Origin: Methylobacterium sp. NMS14P
Lineage (GTDB): Bacteria; Pseudomonadota; Alphaproteobacteria; Rhizobiales; Beijerinckiaceae
Assembly: GCF_028583545.1 (NCBI RefSeq)
Contig: NZ_CP087106.1
Location: forward strand, 3,766,501-3,830,500
Length of the DNA: 64,000 nucleotides
Reading direction: 5' to 3'
Part shown: positions 35,227 to 43,797 of the stretch, one piece after another
How positions within the stretch are numbered: the first letter of the stretch is position 1
Layout of the letters: each line of letters begins with the position of its first letter
Notes under the pieces: model-generated
The model's database searches: none
Seen by the model: only the letters and a program-made list of their open reading frames with translations
Told to the model about the DNA's origin: nothing
Program-made: the position numbers and the translations under genes

Positions 35227-35901
35227 CTAGCCCTGCCGCTGCGCGTGGGTGACGGCGACGTGGATCAGCTCGGCGAGGGTGCGCACGCCGAGCTTCTGGC
35301 GCATCTGCGAGCAGGCGTTGGTCACGGTCTTGTAGCTCACCGACAGGTCGGCCGCGATGGCCCCGTAGGAGCGGCCCTGCGCGAGGCGCGCCAGGATCTG
35401 CTGCTCGCGGGGGGTCAGCTGCGATTCCGGCGCGCGGCGGGCGTCGGCGCGCAGCATCGCCACCTCGGTGGCGAGCCGCCGGTCGAGGTAGACGTCGCCG
35501 ACGCGGACCTTGGCAAAGGCCTCGAACAGTTCGGCCGAGGCGTGGTCCTTGAGGACGTAGCCCAGGGCCCCCGCCTCGAGGGCGCGGGCGACGATCACCG
35601 GGTCGTTGTGCATGCTGAAGACCAGGATGCGCGTCTCGGGCGCGACCGCCCGGATCCGCCGGATCAGGCCGAGCCCGGCCATGCCGCTGCCCTGGAAGGT
35701 CAGGTCGCAGATCACGACCGGCGGGCGGAGCCGGTGGAAGATCCGGTAGCCACCGACGACGGTCGTCGCCTCCGCGATCGTCTCGACGCCGGAATCCTCC
35801 AGCACGCGTCGACAGCCCTGCAGGACGATGGGGTGATCATCGATGACGAGAACCGGCAGGCGCGTGGCGGCGGCGTCGATCTGGGAGGCGATGGCGTTCA
35901 T
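35227..35901 (-). CDS. NarL/FixJ-type response regulator
   Basis: 224 aa. The receiver domain has LVIDDHP, phosphoacceptor D66 in VVICDLTF, and Lys in YVLKDH. The C-terminal LuxR-type HTH is SQLTPREQQILARLAQG, then GAIAADLSVSYKTVTNACS. Its start overlaps the histidine kinase stop by four bases (ATGA), indicating one transcript. Confidence 0.95.
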   Translation of the reverse strand: MNAIASQIDAAATRLPVLVIDDHPIVLQGCRRVLEDSGVETIAEATTVVGGYRIFHRLRPPVVICDLTFQGSGMAGLGLIRRIRAVAPETRILVFSMHNDPVIVARALEAGALGYVLKDHASAELFEAFAKVRVGDVYLDRRLATEVAMLRADARRAPESQLTPREQQILARLAQGRSYGAIAADLSVSYKTVTNACSQMRQKLGVRTLAELIHVAVTHAQRQG

Positions 35902-37379
35902 GCGCTCGGCGCGGCGTTGTTCTCGTCGCCCCGGTCAGGCGGAACGGGGATCGTGATCCGGACGATCGCCCCGGGGCCGGCATTGTCAAGGGCGAAGGTG
36001 CCGTCCAGGGCCTCAACGCGCTCGCGCATCCCCGACAGACCGAGGCCGGTGCCGTGTTCCGGCGGGATACCGGTGCCGTTGTCGCGGATGGTGAGGTCGA
36101 TCCGGCCGCCGGTCTCGGCCGCCACGGCGTCCACCCGGGTCGCGGCGCCGTGCCGCACGGCGTTCGTGGCGCTCTCCTGCACGCAGCGGAACACCGTGAG
36201 GTCCACGAGGTCGCCGTAGCCCCGGGCCAGCCCGTCGAACCGGCCCGCGAAGGTGATGCCGGGATGGCGCTGCCCGAAGCCGCGCAGGAGGAGGTCGAGA
36301 CAGGTCGCCAGCGGCGCCTGCCCGAGGCCGTGCGGCCGCAGGCGGTTCAGGAGTTCCCGGTTGACGGTCTGGACCTGCCCGACGATGGCGCTGATCTCGG
36401 CCGCCCGGGCGGCGAGCTTCTCGCGGCTCGGCTCGGCCGCGCCGGAGGCGATGCGGCCGATCGAGGCGGCGTTGGCCTCCAGGGCGAACAGGCACGGGCC
36501 GAACTCGTCGTGCAGTTCCAGGGCCGTCCGGCGGCGCTCGTCGTCCTGCGCGGTCAGGAGCTGGCGGTTGAGGCGGCCGTTGGCGGCCCGGACCTCGCCC
36601 AGGGCCTCGGCGACCTTGTTGAACCGTTCGGCGATCACCGCCAGTTCCCGGGCGCCGGGCGGCTCCAGGCGGGCGGTGTAGTCGTGATGCTCCAGCTGGG
36701 TCAGGCCGGCGCCCAGCCGCCGCAGCGGCGCGAGGATCCGGCCCAGCGCGATGTAGAGGGCGATCAGCATCGCGGCGTTGATCGCCAGGGTGGTCAGCGA
36801 CAGCGCCCTGGCGTAGCCCCAGATCTCGTCGATCTCGTCCATCGGCTGCGTGGTGATCTGCGCCGTGCCGAGCCGCTGCCCGTTGACGACGATCGGCAGG
36901 GCGTGGCGCTCGATCGGCGGCATGATCAGGTCGGCGAACCAGTGCGGCGCCTCGCGGTCGGCGCGCGGCGGCGGCAGCGGCCGGCCGACCTGGTCGCCGT
37001 CCGCGTCGAGCACCGCGACCCGGACGTGCCGCAGGACCTTGAAGCGCAGGTCGAGGGTCTGGAGCAGCGTGTCGGGCGCGGCCGTGTCGGACAGGCGGAT
37101 CGTGTCGGCCACCAGCGACTCGACGGTGGCGAGCGACGCGCGGGTCTCGACGCGCACCGCCGACCGGGCGTTCAACACGATGACCGCGCAGGAGATCACG
37201 GCCGCGAAGGCGTCGATGAGCAGGACCACCGCGACGAGCCGCGCGCGGGTGGACCACGCCGACCAGGGCCACCGGCGGAGCCGGGGACTGTCCGGCGCGG
37301 CGGCCGTCTCGGAACGCGGGGGCAGGTTCGGGCGGGTATCCACCCGGTGACGCATAGCGACCGCGCTGGCGAAGTCCAT
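35898..37379 (-). CDS. Membrane sensor histidine kinase (HisKA_3)
   Basis: 493 aa from the ATG at 37379, the best of several poor start options (37481 GTG and 37355 ATG lack ribosome-binding sites). Two membrane helices (about 45-70 and 193-215) bracket a periplasmic sensor domain. Then follow a HAMP, the phosphoacceptor H290 in ALELHDEFGP, and an ATPase domain with DNGTGIPPEHGTGLGL. It is the NarX/MoxY-like class that pairs with NarL regulators. Signal unknown. Translationally coupled to the regulator gene. Confidence 0.92.
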   Translation of the reverse strand: MDFASAVAMRHRVDTRPNLPPRSETAAAPDSPRLRRWPWSAWSTRARLVAVVLLIDAFAAVISCAVIVLNARSAVRVETRASLATVESLVADTIRLSDTAAPDTLLQTLDLRFKVLRHVRVAVLDADGDQVGRPLPPPRADREAPHWFADLIMPPIERHALPIVVNGQRLGTAQITTQPMDEIDEIWGYARALSLTTLAINAAMLIALYIALGRILAPLRRLGAGLTQLEHHDYTARLEPPGARELAVIAERFNKVAEALGEVRAANGRLNRQLLTAQDDERRRTALELHDEFGPCLFALEANAASIGRIASGAAEPSREKLAARAAEISAIVGQVQTVNRELLNRLRPHGLGQAPLATCLDLLLRGFGQRHPGITFAGRFDGLARGYGDLVDLTVFRCVQESATNAVRHGAATRVDAVAAETGGRIDLTIRDNGTGIPPEHGTGLGLSGMRERVEALDGTFALDNAGPGAIVRITIPVPPDRGDENNAAPSA

Positions 37380-37667
37380 GGCGCCCGCCGCGGGCGGCAC
37401 GCGGGCCGTCGAGCCGGACACGCTCGGGCCGCCCCGCCCGCACCGGCGCGGACGGCCCGAACACCGAATCTTAAGCGGCACGGCGTAATCTTGTGGATAG
37501 CCGCACCAGGACTGGCTGGGCGGGCAATTCGGACCGACATCATTGCGCCGTATTGCAGCTCCTCTATCGCCACCAGAGTCGAACCACCTTCGAATCCTCG
37601 GAGTGTGGCGGCCGGTGAAGGGGAGCCCGGTCGCGCGCGGCGTGTATCGTGTCAGAGACCCCGGCCT

Positions 37668-38597
37668 ATGATCGATCTCAACCTCGACCCGTCCGAGACC
37701 CGGCCTGACCGGATTCCGTCGGCCAAGACCGGGCCGTCGCTGAACCTCAAGGTCGTGCTGTTCAGCGTGGCCGGCGCGAGCGCGCTGGTCGGCTTCGGCG
37801 TCGCCGCCTCGACGGTGATGGCCGGCCTCGCGGCGCCGACCCCCGTCAAGATCGTCGCGTCCCGGCAGGCCGCGGACTGGCCGGAGCTGAAGGACGGGCT
37901 GCCCGCCATCAAGGGCTCCGTCCAGGCGGCAGCGGCCCCGGCGAAGCCCGCCACGCCGGAGACGCCGGCGCTCAGGATGGTGTCGCTGCCGGAAGCCTTC
38001 GCGGCGATCACGCCCGCTCCGACGGCGCCCGCGCCCGCCGCCCCGCGGCCGGCGGCGCCGCAGCCCGCGAAGGTCGCGGCGGCCCCCGTCGCGCCGACGC
38101 AGCGCATCCCGGTTCCGACCCCCGTCACGCCGGTCGCGGCCGCGCGGGAAGTCGCGCCGCTGGCGCCGGTCCGCACAGCCGCGCTTCAGACGCCCCGGGC
38201 CTCCGAGACGGTCCGGGCCCGCGAGATCGTCGAGCCGGCCGCGCCGAAGCCGGTGGCGGAGAGCACGGAGCGTTTGGAGAAGGTCGAACGCCCCGAGAAG
38301 AAGGAGCGGGCCGAGAAGACGGAGCGCTCCGGGAAATCCGAGAAGACTCAGCGCGCCGAGAAGACCGAGCGCTCCGAGAAGCCCGCGCCCAAGGCGGCGG
38401 CCCGCCAGGCAACCGCGCCGACGCGCACCGCCGACAAGGCGAAGGGTGCCGCCACCGCGACCGTCGCCCAGGCGGAGCCCGCCGAGGCGGAGGACACCGA
38501 GGTGCTCGGAATCAAGCTCCCGTCGCTGGCCCCGGCCGGGCGGAAGCTGAAGGAGAGCGTCGACGCGCTCGGCGACGCCGTCAAGAACGTCTTCTGA
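37668..38597 (+). CDS. Membrane-anchored Ala/Pro-rich protein with charged repeats
   Basis: 309 aa, no recognised family. One membrane helix (KVVLFSVAGASALVGFG, about 28-50) with a short cytosolic lead. A long Ala/Pro/Thr-rich region (about 80-190) resembles TolA- or TonB-like linkers. A strongly charged stretch follows (about 200-245) made of ERxEK units, and a short C-terminal helix (AGRKLKESVDALGDAVKNVF). Location is probably inner membrane with a periplasmic extension. The ATG at 37668 is close to the membrane segment and lies outside the overlapping kinase gene. Confidence 0.7.
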   Translation: MIDLNLDPSETRPDRIPSAKTGPSLNLKVVLFSVAGASALVGFGVAASTVMAGLAAPTPVKIVASRQAADWPELKDGLPAIKGSVQAAAAPAKPATPETPALRMVSLPEAFAAITPAPTAPAPAAPRPAAPQPAKVAAAPVAPTQRIPVPTPVTPVAAAREVAPLAPVRTAALQTPRASETVRAREIVEPAAPKPVAESTERLEKVERPEKKERAEKTERSGKSEKTQRAEKTERSEKPAPKAAARQATAPTRTADKAKGAATATVAQAEPAEAEDTEVLGIKLPSLAPAGRKLKESVDALGDAVKNVF

Positions 38598-38607
38598 TCC
38601 GCCGCGC

Positions 38608-38627
38608 CGGCCCCGGAACCGGGGCCG
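38608..38627. terminator. Bidirectional hairpin between convergent genes
   Basis: A 9-bp stem CGGCCCCGG / CCGGGGCCG separated by two bases lies in the 52-base gap between the Ala/Pro-rich protein and helicase stops. Confidence 0.6.
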
Positions 38628-38649
38628 AACGGCTATCGCGGTCCGCCGC

Positions 38650-40401
38650 TCAGGCCCGGCCCGTCTGGCGCCCGGCCTTGTCGCCCTTCGGCCCGGTGCG
38701 CTCGACCTTGCGCTGGTGCTTTCCGGCGCGCGGGCTCGCGAACCCCTTCGGCCCGGCGGGCGGCCCCCTGCGCTCGGCCGGCGCCCCCTCGCCCGCGAGC
38801 GCCTCGACCTGGATCTCCGGTGACCCGTTGCGGGCGAAGGATTCGGCGAAGCGCGCCGCCGCGTTGCCCCGCACCTCGAACTTGGTCTCGCGGTCGAAGA
38901 TCCGGATGGCGCCGATCTCCTGGCGCCCGATGCCGCCCCGGCGGGTCAGCATCGGCAGCAGCCGGCGCGGGTCGGCGTTGTCGCGGCGGCCGAGGTTGAG
39001 CCGGAACCAGACCGCCGGTCCCATGGCGGCGATCCGCTCCGGGTCCATCGGGTCGTAGGGCGGCCGCTCGCCGCGGGGCGCGCGGCCCTCGCCCGGATCG
39101 CTGACCTCCTCGGGGGCCGGCAGGCGGGTGCGGTACACGCGGGCCAGGAGCGCGGCGAGCTCCTCCGGGCTCTTGCCGGCCAGCAGCGTCTCGGCGAGTG
39201 CGACGTCCTCCTCGGCCGGCGGCTCGGCGAAGAGCGGGTCGGAGAGCATGCGCTCGCCGTCGAGCCGACGGATCTCGTCGGCCGAGGGCGGCCCCGACCA
39301 TTCGGGGCTCACCTTGGCGATGGCGAACATCTGCTCGGCCCGGCGCCGCCGGGAATTGGGGATCAGCAGCACCGAGGTGCCCTTGCGGCCGGCGCGGCCG
39401 GTGCGGCCGCTGCGATGCTGGAGCACCTCGGCGTCGTGCGGGAGATCCGCGTGGATGACGAGGCTCAGGGACGGCAGGTCGATGCCGCGGGCGGCCACGT
39501 CGGTGGCGACGCAGACGCGGGCGCGGCCGTCGCGCAGGGCCTGGAGCGCGGCGTTGCGCTCGCCCTGCCCCAGCTCGCCCGAGAGTGCCACGACGGAGAA
39601 GCCGCGCTCGGTCAGGCTGGCCTGGAGGTGCCGGACGGCGTTGCGGGTGTTGCAGAAGACGATCGCGGTGGCGGCGTCGGCCTCGCGCAGCAGGTTGAGC
39701 ACCACGTGCTCGGTCTCCCGCGGCATGATCCGCACCGCCCGGTAGGCGATGTCGGCGTGGCCCTTGGTCTCGCTCTTGATCGCGAGCCGGAGGGCCCCGC
39801 GCTGGTAGCGCTCGGCCAGAGTCTCGATCGCCTTCGGCAGCGTGGCGGAGAACAGGTAGGTGGCCCGCTCCGGCGGCGTCGCCGAGAGGATGAACTCGAT
39901 ATCCTCGCGGAAGCCGAGATCGAGCATCTCGTCGGCCTCGTCGAGAATCACCGCCCGCAGCGCCGTGGGGTCGAGGTTGCGGCGCTCGAGGTGGTCGCGC
40001 AGGCGGCCCGGCGTACCGACCACGATGTGGGTGCCGTCGGCCAGCATCCGGCTTTCCCGGCGGGGATCCATGCCGCCGACGCAGGCCGCGACCCGGCCGC
40101 CAGCGGGGCCGTAGAGCCAGGACAGCTCGCGCTGGACCTGCAGGGCGAGTTCCCGGGTCGGTGCGATCACCAGGGCGAGGGGCGCCGCCGGAGGCGGCAG
40201 ATGGTCGGCGTCCCCGATCAGCATGCTGGCCATGGCGAGGCCGTAGGCCACGGTCTTGCCGGACCCGGTCTGGGCCGAGACGAGGAGGTCGCGGGAGCCG
40301 GCGGCGGCTTCCAGCACGGCGGCCTGGACCGGGGTCGGCTCGGCGTAGCCGCGGTCGCTCAGGGCCCGCGCGAGGGGGGCGGGCAGGGTCGGGAAAGGCA
40401 A
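38650..40401 (-). CDS. DEAD-box RNA helicase with DbpA-like RNA-binding tail
   Basis: 583 aa, larger than many cold-shock helicases. Motifs: Q-motif PTPVQAAVL, AQTGSGKT, PTRELALQVQ, GTPGRL, DEADEMLDLGF, SAT, and HRSGRTGRAGRKG. The C-terminal part (about 465-535) with WFRLNLGRRDNADPRR and FDRETKFEVRGN is a DbpA-type RNA-binding domain, followed by a basic Arg/Lys/Gly tail. Likely role in ribosome assembly or cold adaptation. Confidence 0.95.
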   Translation of the reverse strand: MPFPTLPAPLARALSDRGYAEPTPVQAAVLEAAAGSRDLLVSAQTGSGKTVAYGLAMASMLIGDADHLPPPAAPLALVIAPTRELALQVQRELSWLYGPAGGRVAACVGGMDPRRESRMLADGTHIVVGTPGRLRDHLERRNLDPTALRAVILDEADEMLDLGFREDIEFILSATPPERATYLFSATLPKAIETLAERYQRGALRLAIKSETKGHADIAYRAVRIMPRETEHVVLNLLREADAATAIVFCNTRNAVRHLQASLTERGFSVVALSGELGQGERNAALQALRDGRARVCVATDVAARGIDLPSLSLVIHADLPHDAEVLQHRSGRTGRAGRKGTSVLLIPNSRRRRAEQMFAIAKVSPEWSGPPSADEIRRLDGERMLSDPLFAEPPAEEDVALAETLLAGKSPEELAALLARVYRTRLPAPEEVSDPGEGRAPRGERPPYDPMDPERIAAMGPAVWFRLNLGRRDNADPRRLLPMLTRRGGIGRQEIGAIRIFDRETKFEVRGNAAARFAESFARNGSPEIQVEALAGEGAPAERRGPPAGPKGFASPRAGKHQRKVERTGPKGDKAGRQTGRA

Positions 40402-40723
40402 GCTTCGGAAACTCTCAACGGCCGTGCCGCGCCCGGCAGCGCGCCATCGCGCGGCGGGGGAATCAGGCGCCGGACTTTATTCGGGTATCGGCAAGGTAAC
40501 GCCAAGCGCGGCGACTGACCACTCCCGTTGCAGCATGGGGCGGTTGCGCGCTCGATCCGCGACGCGGCGGGTGCCGCTCGCGACGACCTCCCGTCCGACG
40601 ATCGGCCGCCCACCCGGCCGTCGCGCGGACGAGAGGCCGACACCGGTGCGGCGACCTGCTAAGGCACGGTCGAGTCTCGCACATCGCGCCCTCGACGCGG
40701 TCCGGCCGGAGTAGACGTTCATC
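40402..40723. other. Divergent intergenic region, helicase/antiporter
   Basis: 322 bases between divergent genes, GC-rich, no recognisable RNA or protein gene. Must contain two promoters; none could be delimited. Confidence 0.4.
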
Positions 40724-41821
40724 ATGATGGCAGCCCTGCGGGTGGCGGTAGCCTGGGCGACGGTTCTCGCCTTCGCGTGGTTCGGCAAGGCCTGGCTCGG
40801 AGACCTGTCGCAACCTCTGCTCGCGGGGGGCCTGTTCGCGTGGCTGCTCGGCGTGATCGTCTGGGCGGCCTTCGGCGTGGTGCACGAGGCCGAGGAGTTG
40901 GCGCACCGCCTCGGTGAACCCCTGGGCACCCTGGTCCTGACCCTGGCGATCGTCATCATCGAGGTGGCGCTGATCTCCGCCGTGATGCTGTCGGCCAAGG
41001 ACGCGCCGACCCTCGGCCGCGACACGATGTTCGCGGTGCTGATGATCGTGCTGAACGGCGTCGTCGGTCTGGGACTCCTCGTCGGCGGACTGCGCCACCA
41101 CCAGCAGCGCTACAACCTCCAGGGCGCCTCGGCCTTCATGGCGGTGATCATCCCGCTCACCACCATCGCGCTGATCATCCCGAACTTCACCAGTTCCACC
41201 AGCGACGGGACCCTGACGACCCTGCAGGCGGTGACGTTCTCGGTGTTCACGCTGGCCCTCTACGGCGTGTTCCTGCTGATCCAGACCGGGCGCCACAGCG
41301 AGTTCTTCATCGACGCGGAAGTCTCCGAGGCAACGGAGCCGGCGCACGGCGCCGACGCGGTCTCGGGCGGCAGCATCGCCAAGCATGTCGGCCTGCTGCT
41401 CGCCAACGTCGTGCCGATCGTGATCCTGGCCAAGAGCCTCGCGGTGATCCTCGACCACGGGATCGCGGCGCTCGGCGCGCCGACGGCGCTGGGCGGCGTG
41501 CTGATCGCCGCCATCGTGTTCACGCCGGAGGGGATCTCGGCGCTCAAGGCGGTGGCCCGCAACGAGCTCCAGCGGGCGATCAACCTGTGCCTGGGGGCGG
41601 CCACATCGACGGTCGGCCTCACCGTGCCGGCGATCCTGACCATCGGGCTGCTCACCGGCCAGACCGTGGTGCTCGGCCTCAAGCCCACCGAGATGACCCT
41701 GCTCGCCGTGACGCTGATCCTCAGCGCGCAGACCTTCTCGGGCTCGCGCACCACCGTGCTGGAGGGCGCGGTGCACCTCGTGCTGTTCTTCGTCTATCTG
41801 GTGCTGATCTTCAGCCCCTGA
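40724..41821 (+). CDS. Calcium/proton antiporter (CaCA family, ChaA-like)
   Basis: 365 aa, about eleven membrane helices. Conserved acidic elements GEPLGTLVLTLAIVIIEVAL and VFTPEGISALKAV are the two alpha-repeat signatures of the CaCA superfamily ionic transporters (ChaA / y4hA type). An acidic hydrophilic loop (about 190-210) separates the halves. Probably exports Ca2+ or Na+ for protons at the inner membrane. Tandem ATGs at 40724 and 40727. Confidence 0.92.
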   Translation: MMAALRVAVAWATVLAFAWFGKAWLGDLSQPLLAGGLFAWLLGVIVWAAFGVVHEAEELAHRLGEPLGTLVLTLAIVIIEVALISAVMLSAKDAPTLGRDTMFAVLMIVLNGVVGLGLLVGGLRHHQQRYNLQGASAFMAVIIPLTTIALIIPNFTSSTSDGTLTTLQAVTFSVFTLALYGVFLLIQTGRHSEFFIDAEVSEATEPAHGADAVSGGSIAKHVGLLLANVVPIVILAKSLAVILDHGIAALGAPTALGGVLIAAIVFTPEGISALKAVARNELQRAINLCLGAATSTVGLTVPAILTIGLLTGQTVVLGLKPTEMTLLAVTLILSAQTFSGSRTTVLEGAVHLVLFFVYLVLIFSP

Positions 41822-41862
41822 TCCGGCTTCCGGCTGAACGCTTCGGTCGATGCAACCCGCTC

Positions 41863-41954
41863 CGTCATCGCGAGGGCAGCGAAGCGACCCAGGGTGGCGC
41901 GACGTTGGAGAACGTGGCGCACTGCTGGATTGCTTCGCTCTGCTCGCAAAGACG
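41863..41954. repeat. REP-like palindromic intergenic repeat
   Basis: The left arm (41863-41890, CGTCATCGCGAG...GCGAAGCGA) and right arm (41927-41954, TTGCTTCGCT...) are inverted copies, with about 21 of 28 paired positions. A 36-base spacer separates them. The arms match a CGTCATTGCGAG...GCGAAGC repeat that is widespread and dispersed in alphaproteobacterial genomes. It sits in the space between the antiporter and ferredoxin-reductase-like gene stops. Confidence 0.7.
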
Positions 41955-41994
41955 ACAGAGCTGAGATCCTCGACCGGAAAGCGCCAGGCCTCGT

Positions 41995-42744
41995 TCAGGC
42001 GCCGAAGCGCTCGGTGCGGATCAGGCCCGGCGCGACGCCCTGCGCCAGGATCAGGTCCGAGGCCGCGGCCACGAACCGGTTCGAGCCGCACAGGAACACC
42101 TTCCCGGGCGACCCGATCCGCGCGAGGGCGTCGGCGACGAGGGGCGCGTCGATCCGTTTGCCGCCGGGCTCGCGCGTCGTCGCGAGATGGAGGGAGAAGT
42201 TGGGATCCGCCTCGGCGAGCCGCTCCAGCTCGGCGACCGCGATCGCCTCGGCGCGGGTGCGGGCCGAGTAGATCAGCGCCGCCGGGATCTCGCGCCAGTT
42301 CTGGGCCCGCCGCCGCAGCATCGCCAGGAGCGGCACCACGCCGGACCCGCCGCCGCCCAGGAGCAGCGGCCCGCCGTCGGACCCGTCCCACGAGAACGAA
42401 CCGCCGATCGGCCCGCGCAGCTCGACCCGGTCGCCGATCTCGGCGCAGTGCGAGAACCAGCCCGAGACCTCGCCGTCCGGCAGGGCCTCGATCATCAGCT
42501 CCAGAGTGCCGCTGCCGTCCTGCGCCGAGGCGACGGAGTAGCTGCGCTGTGCCTGGTAGCCGTCCTCGGCGGTGAGCCGGACGTCGACGTGCTGCCCCGC
42601 CCGGTAGGACTCGGCGAGGCCGCAGCGCAGCCGGACGCTCTTCACGTGCGGCGTGACCGGCGCGATCGCGGTGATCTCCGCCTCGTGCCAGCGGAAAACG
42701 ATGGGCTCGATCGCCGGGTCAGTCACCGATGTAGCGCTGCTCAC
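41995..42744 (-). CDS. FAD/NAD(P)-binding ferredoxin-reductase-type protein
   Basis: 249 aa. FNR-like: FAD motif QRSYSVAS, then GPIGGSFSW, and NAD(P)-binding LLLGGGGSGVVPLLAMLR. There is no Cys-rich ferredoxin domain. Its GTG start overlaps the end of the upstream molybdopterin gene by 26 bases (a second GTG at 42726 is possible), so the two are co-expressed. It likely supplies electrons to, or takes them from, that oxidoreductase. Confidence 0.87.
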   Translation of the reverse strand: MSSATSVTDPAIEPIVFRWHEAEITAIAPVTPHVKSVRLRCGLAESYRAGQHVDVRLTAEDGYQAQRSYSVASAQDGSGTLELMIEALPDGEVSGWFSHCAEIGDRVELRGPIGGSFSWDGSDGGPLLLGGGGSGVVPLLAMLRRRAQNWREIPAALIYSARTRAEAIAVAELERLAEADPNFSLHLATTREPGGKRIDAPLVADALARIGSPGKVFLCGSNRFVAAASDLILAQGVAPGLIRTERFGA

Positions 42745-43324
42745 GCCAGGGATCTCCGTACATGTGGTAGCCCCGCAGCTCCCAGAAGCCGGCCGTGTCG
42801 GTCTGGGTGAACCGGAGACCCTTCACCCATTTGGCGCTCTTCCAGAAGTAGAGATGCGGCACGAAGAGCCGCGCCGGGCCGCCGTGATCCGGATGGATCG
42901 GCTGGCCCTCGTAGCGCGTCGCTACCAGGGCGCGGCCGCCCACGAGGTCGGCCACCGGCACGTTCGTGGTGTAGTCGTCGTGGGACTCCGCCAGGAGGTA
43001 GCCCGTCGGCGCCGCGATCCCGGCATCCGCCAGGATGTCGTCGAAGCTGACGCCCTCCCAGGTCGTGTCGAACTTCGACCACTTGGTGACGCAGTGGATG
43101 TCGCCGTGCCAGGTGGTGCGGGGCAGCGCCTCGAACTCCGCCCAGCTCCACGCCTTTATCGGCCGGGAGCCCTCGCGCAGCGTGAACCGCCACGTCGCCA
43201 TGTCGACGGTCGGGTTGGGGCCGATCTGGAGGATCGGGAAGTCGTCGGTCAGGTACTGACCCGGCGGCAGGCGCGCGCCGGTCTCGGGCGGCTGCCTGCG
43301 TCCGACGAAGCCCCGTGTCACCAT
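42719..43324 (-). CDS. Sulfite-oxidase-like molybdopterin oxidoreductase
   Basis: 201 aa. Short SUOX-fold protein with the molybdenum-ligating Cys in IHCVTKWSKFDTTWEGV, and NVPVADLVGG and HGGPARLFVPHLYFWKS. No signal peptide is evident, unlike exported MsrP (YedY), so it is probably cytosolic. Substrate unknown. Pairs with the overlapping flavin reductase-like gene as a two-component redox system. Confidence 0.88.
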   Translation of the reverse strand: MVTRGFVGRRQPPETGARLPPGQYLTDDFPILQIGPNPTVDMATWRFTLREGSRPIKAWSWAEFEALPRTTWHGDIHCVTKWSKFDTTWEGVSFDDILADAGIAAPTGYLLAESHDDYTTNVPVADLVGGRALVATRYEGQPIHPDHGGPARLFVPHLYFWKSAKWVKGLRFTQTDTAGFWELRGYHMYGDPWREQRYIGD

Positions 43325-43494
43325 GACGTTCGCCGCTCCCCTCGCTCGCCCCCCGGCTCGCTCCCGGGTTTGGTGCGGCGGAGCACCTCACGTCAAGCCG
43401 GCACGTGCGGCCGAACAAACGCCCCAAAGCTCGGGTGTGGTAGCAGCTCTGTGCCGATCGATCGGCACGAATCGCCTGCTTTCAGGGGGATGTC

Positions 43495-43797
43495 ATGAAG
43501 TACCTTCTCGCGACGAGCCTTGTCGTCGGGAGCCTCGCCACGCTCGCGCCGGCCGCCCAGGCCCGCGACGGCATCGGCGCCGGCGGCGCGGCCGCACTCG
43601 GCGTGCTCGGCGGCCTGGCCGTCGGCGGCGCCATCGCGTCGGCCAACAACGGCTATTACCCGGGCCGTCCGGTCTACCGCGCCCCGCCGCCGGTCTACGT
43701 CGAGGAGGATTACGGCCCCGTCTGCCACTTCGAGCGCCGCCGGACCTACGATGCCTACGGCGACGTCTACATCCGCCGCGTTCGCGTCTGCGAGTAG
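43495..43797 (+). CDS. Small exported Gly-rich protein
   Basis: 100 aa. Signal peptide MKYLLATSLVVGSLATLAPAAQA, then a glycine-rich hydrophobic stretch (GAGGAAALGVLGGLAVGGAI). A Tyr/Pro-rich tail follows (YYPGRPVYRAPPPVYVEED), ending with two cysteines. Resembles many small envelope-associated proteins of rhizobia without known function. RBS AGGGGG six bases upstream. Its 3' end overlaps the convergent EamA gene by 31 bases. Confidence 0.8.
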   Translation: MKYLLATSLVVGSLATLAPAAQARDGIGAGGAAALGVLGGLAVGGAIASANNGYYPGRPVYRAPPPVYVEEDYGPVCHFERRRTYDAYGDVYIRRVRVCE

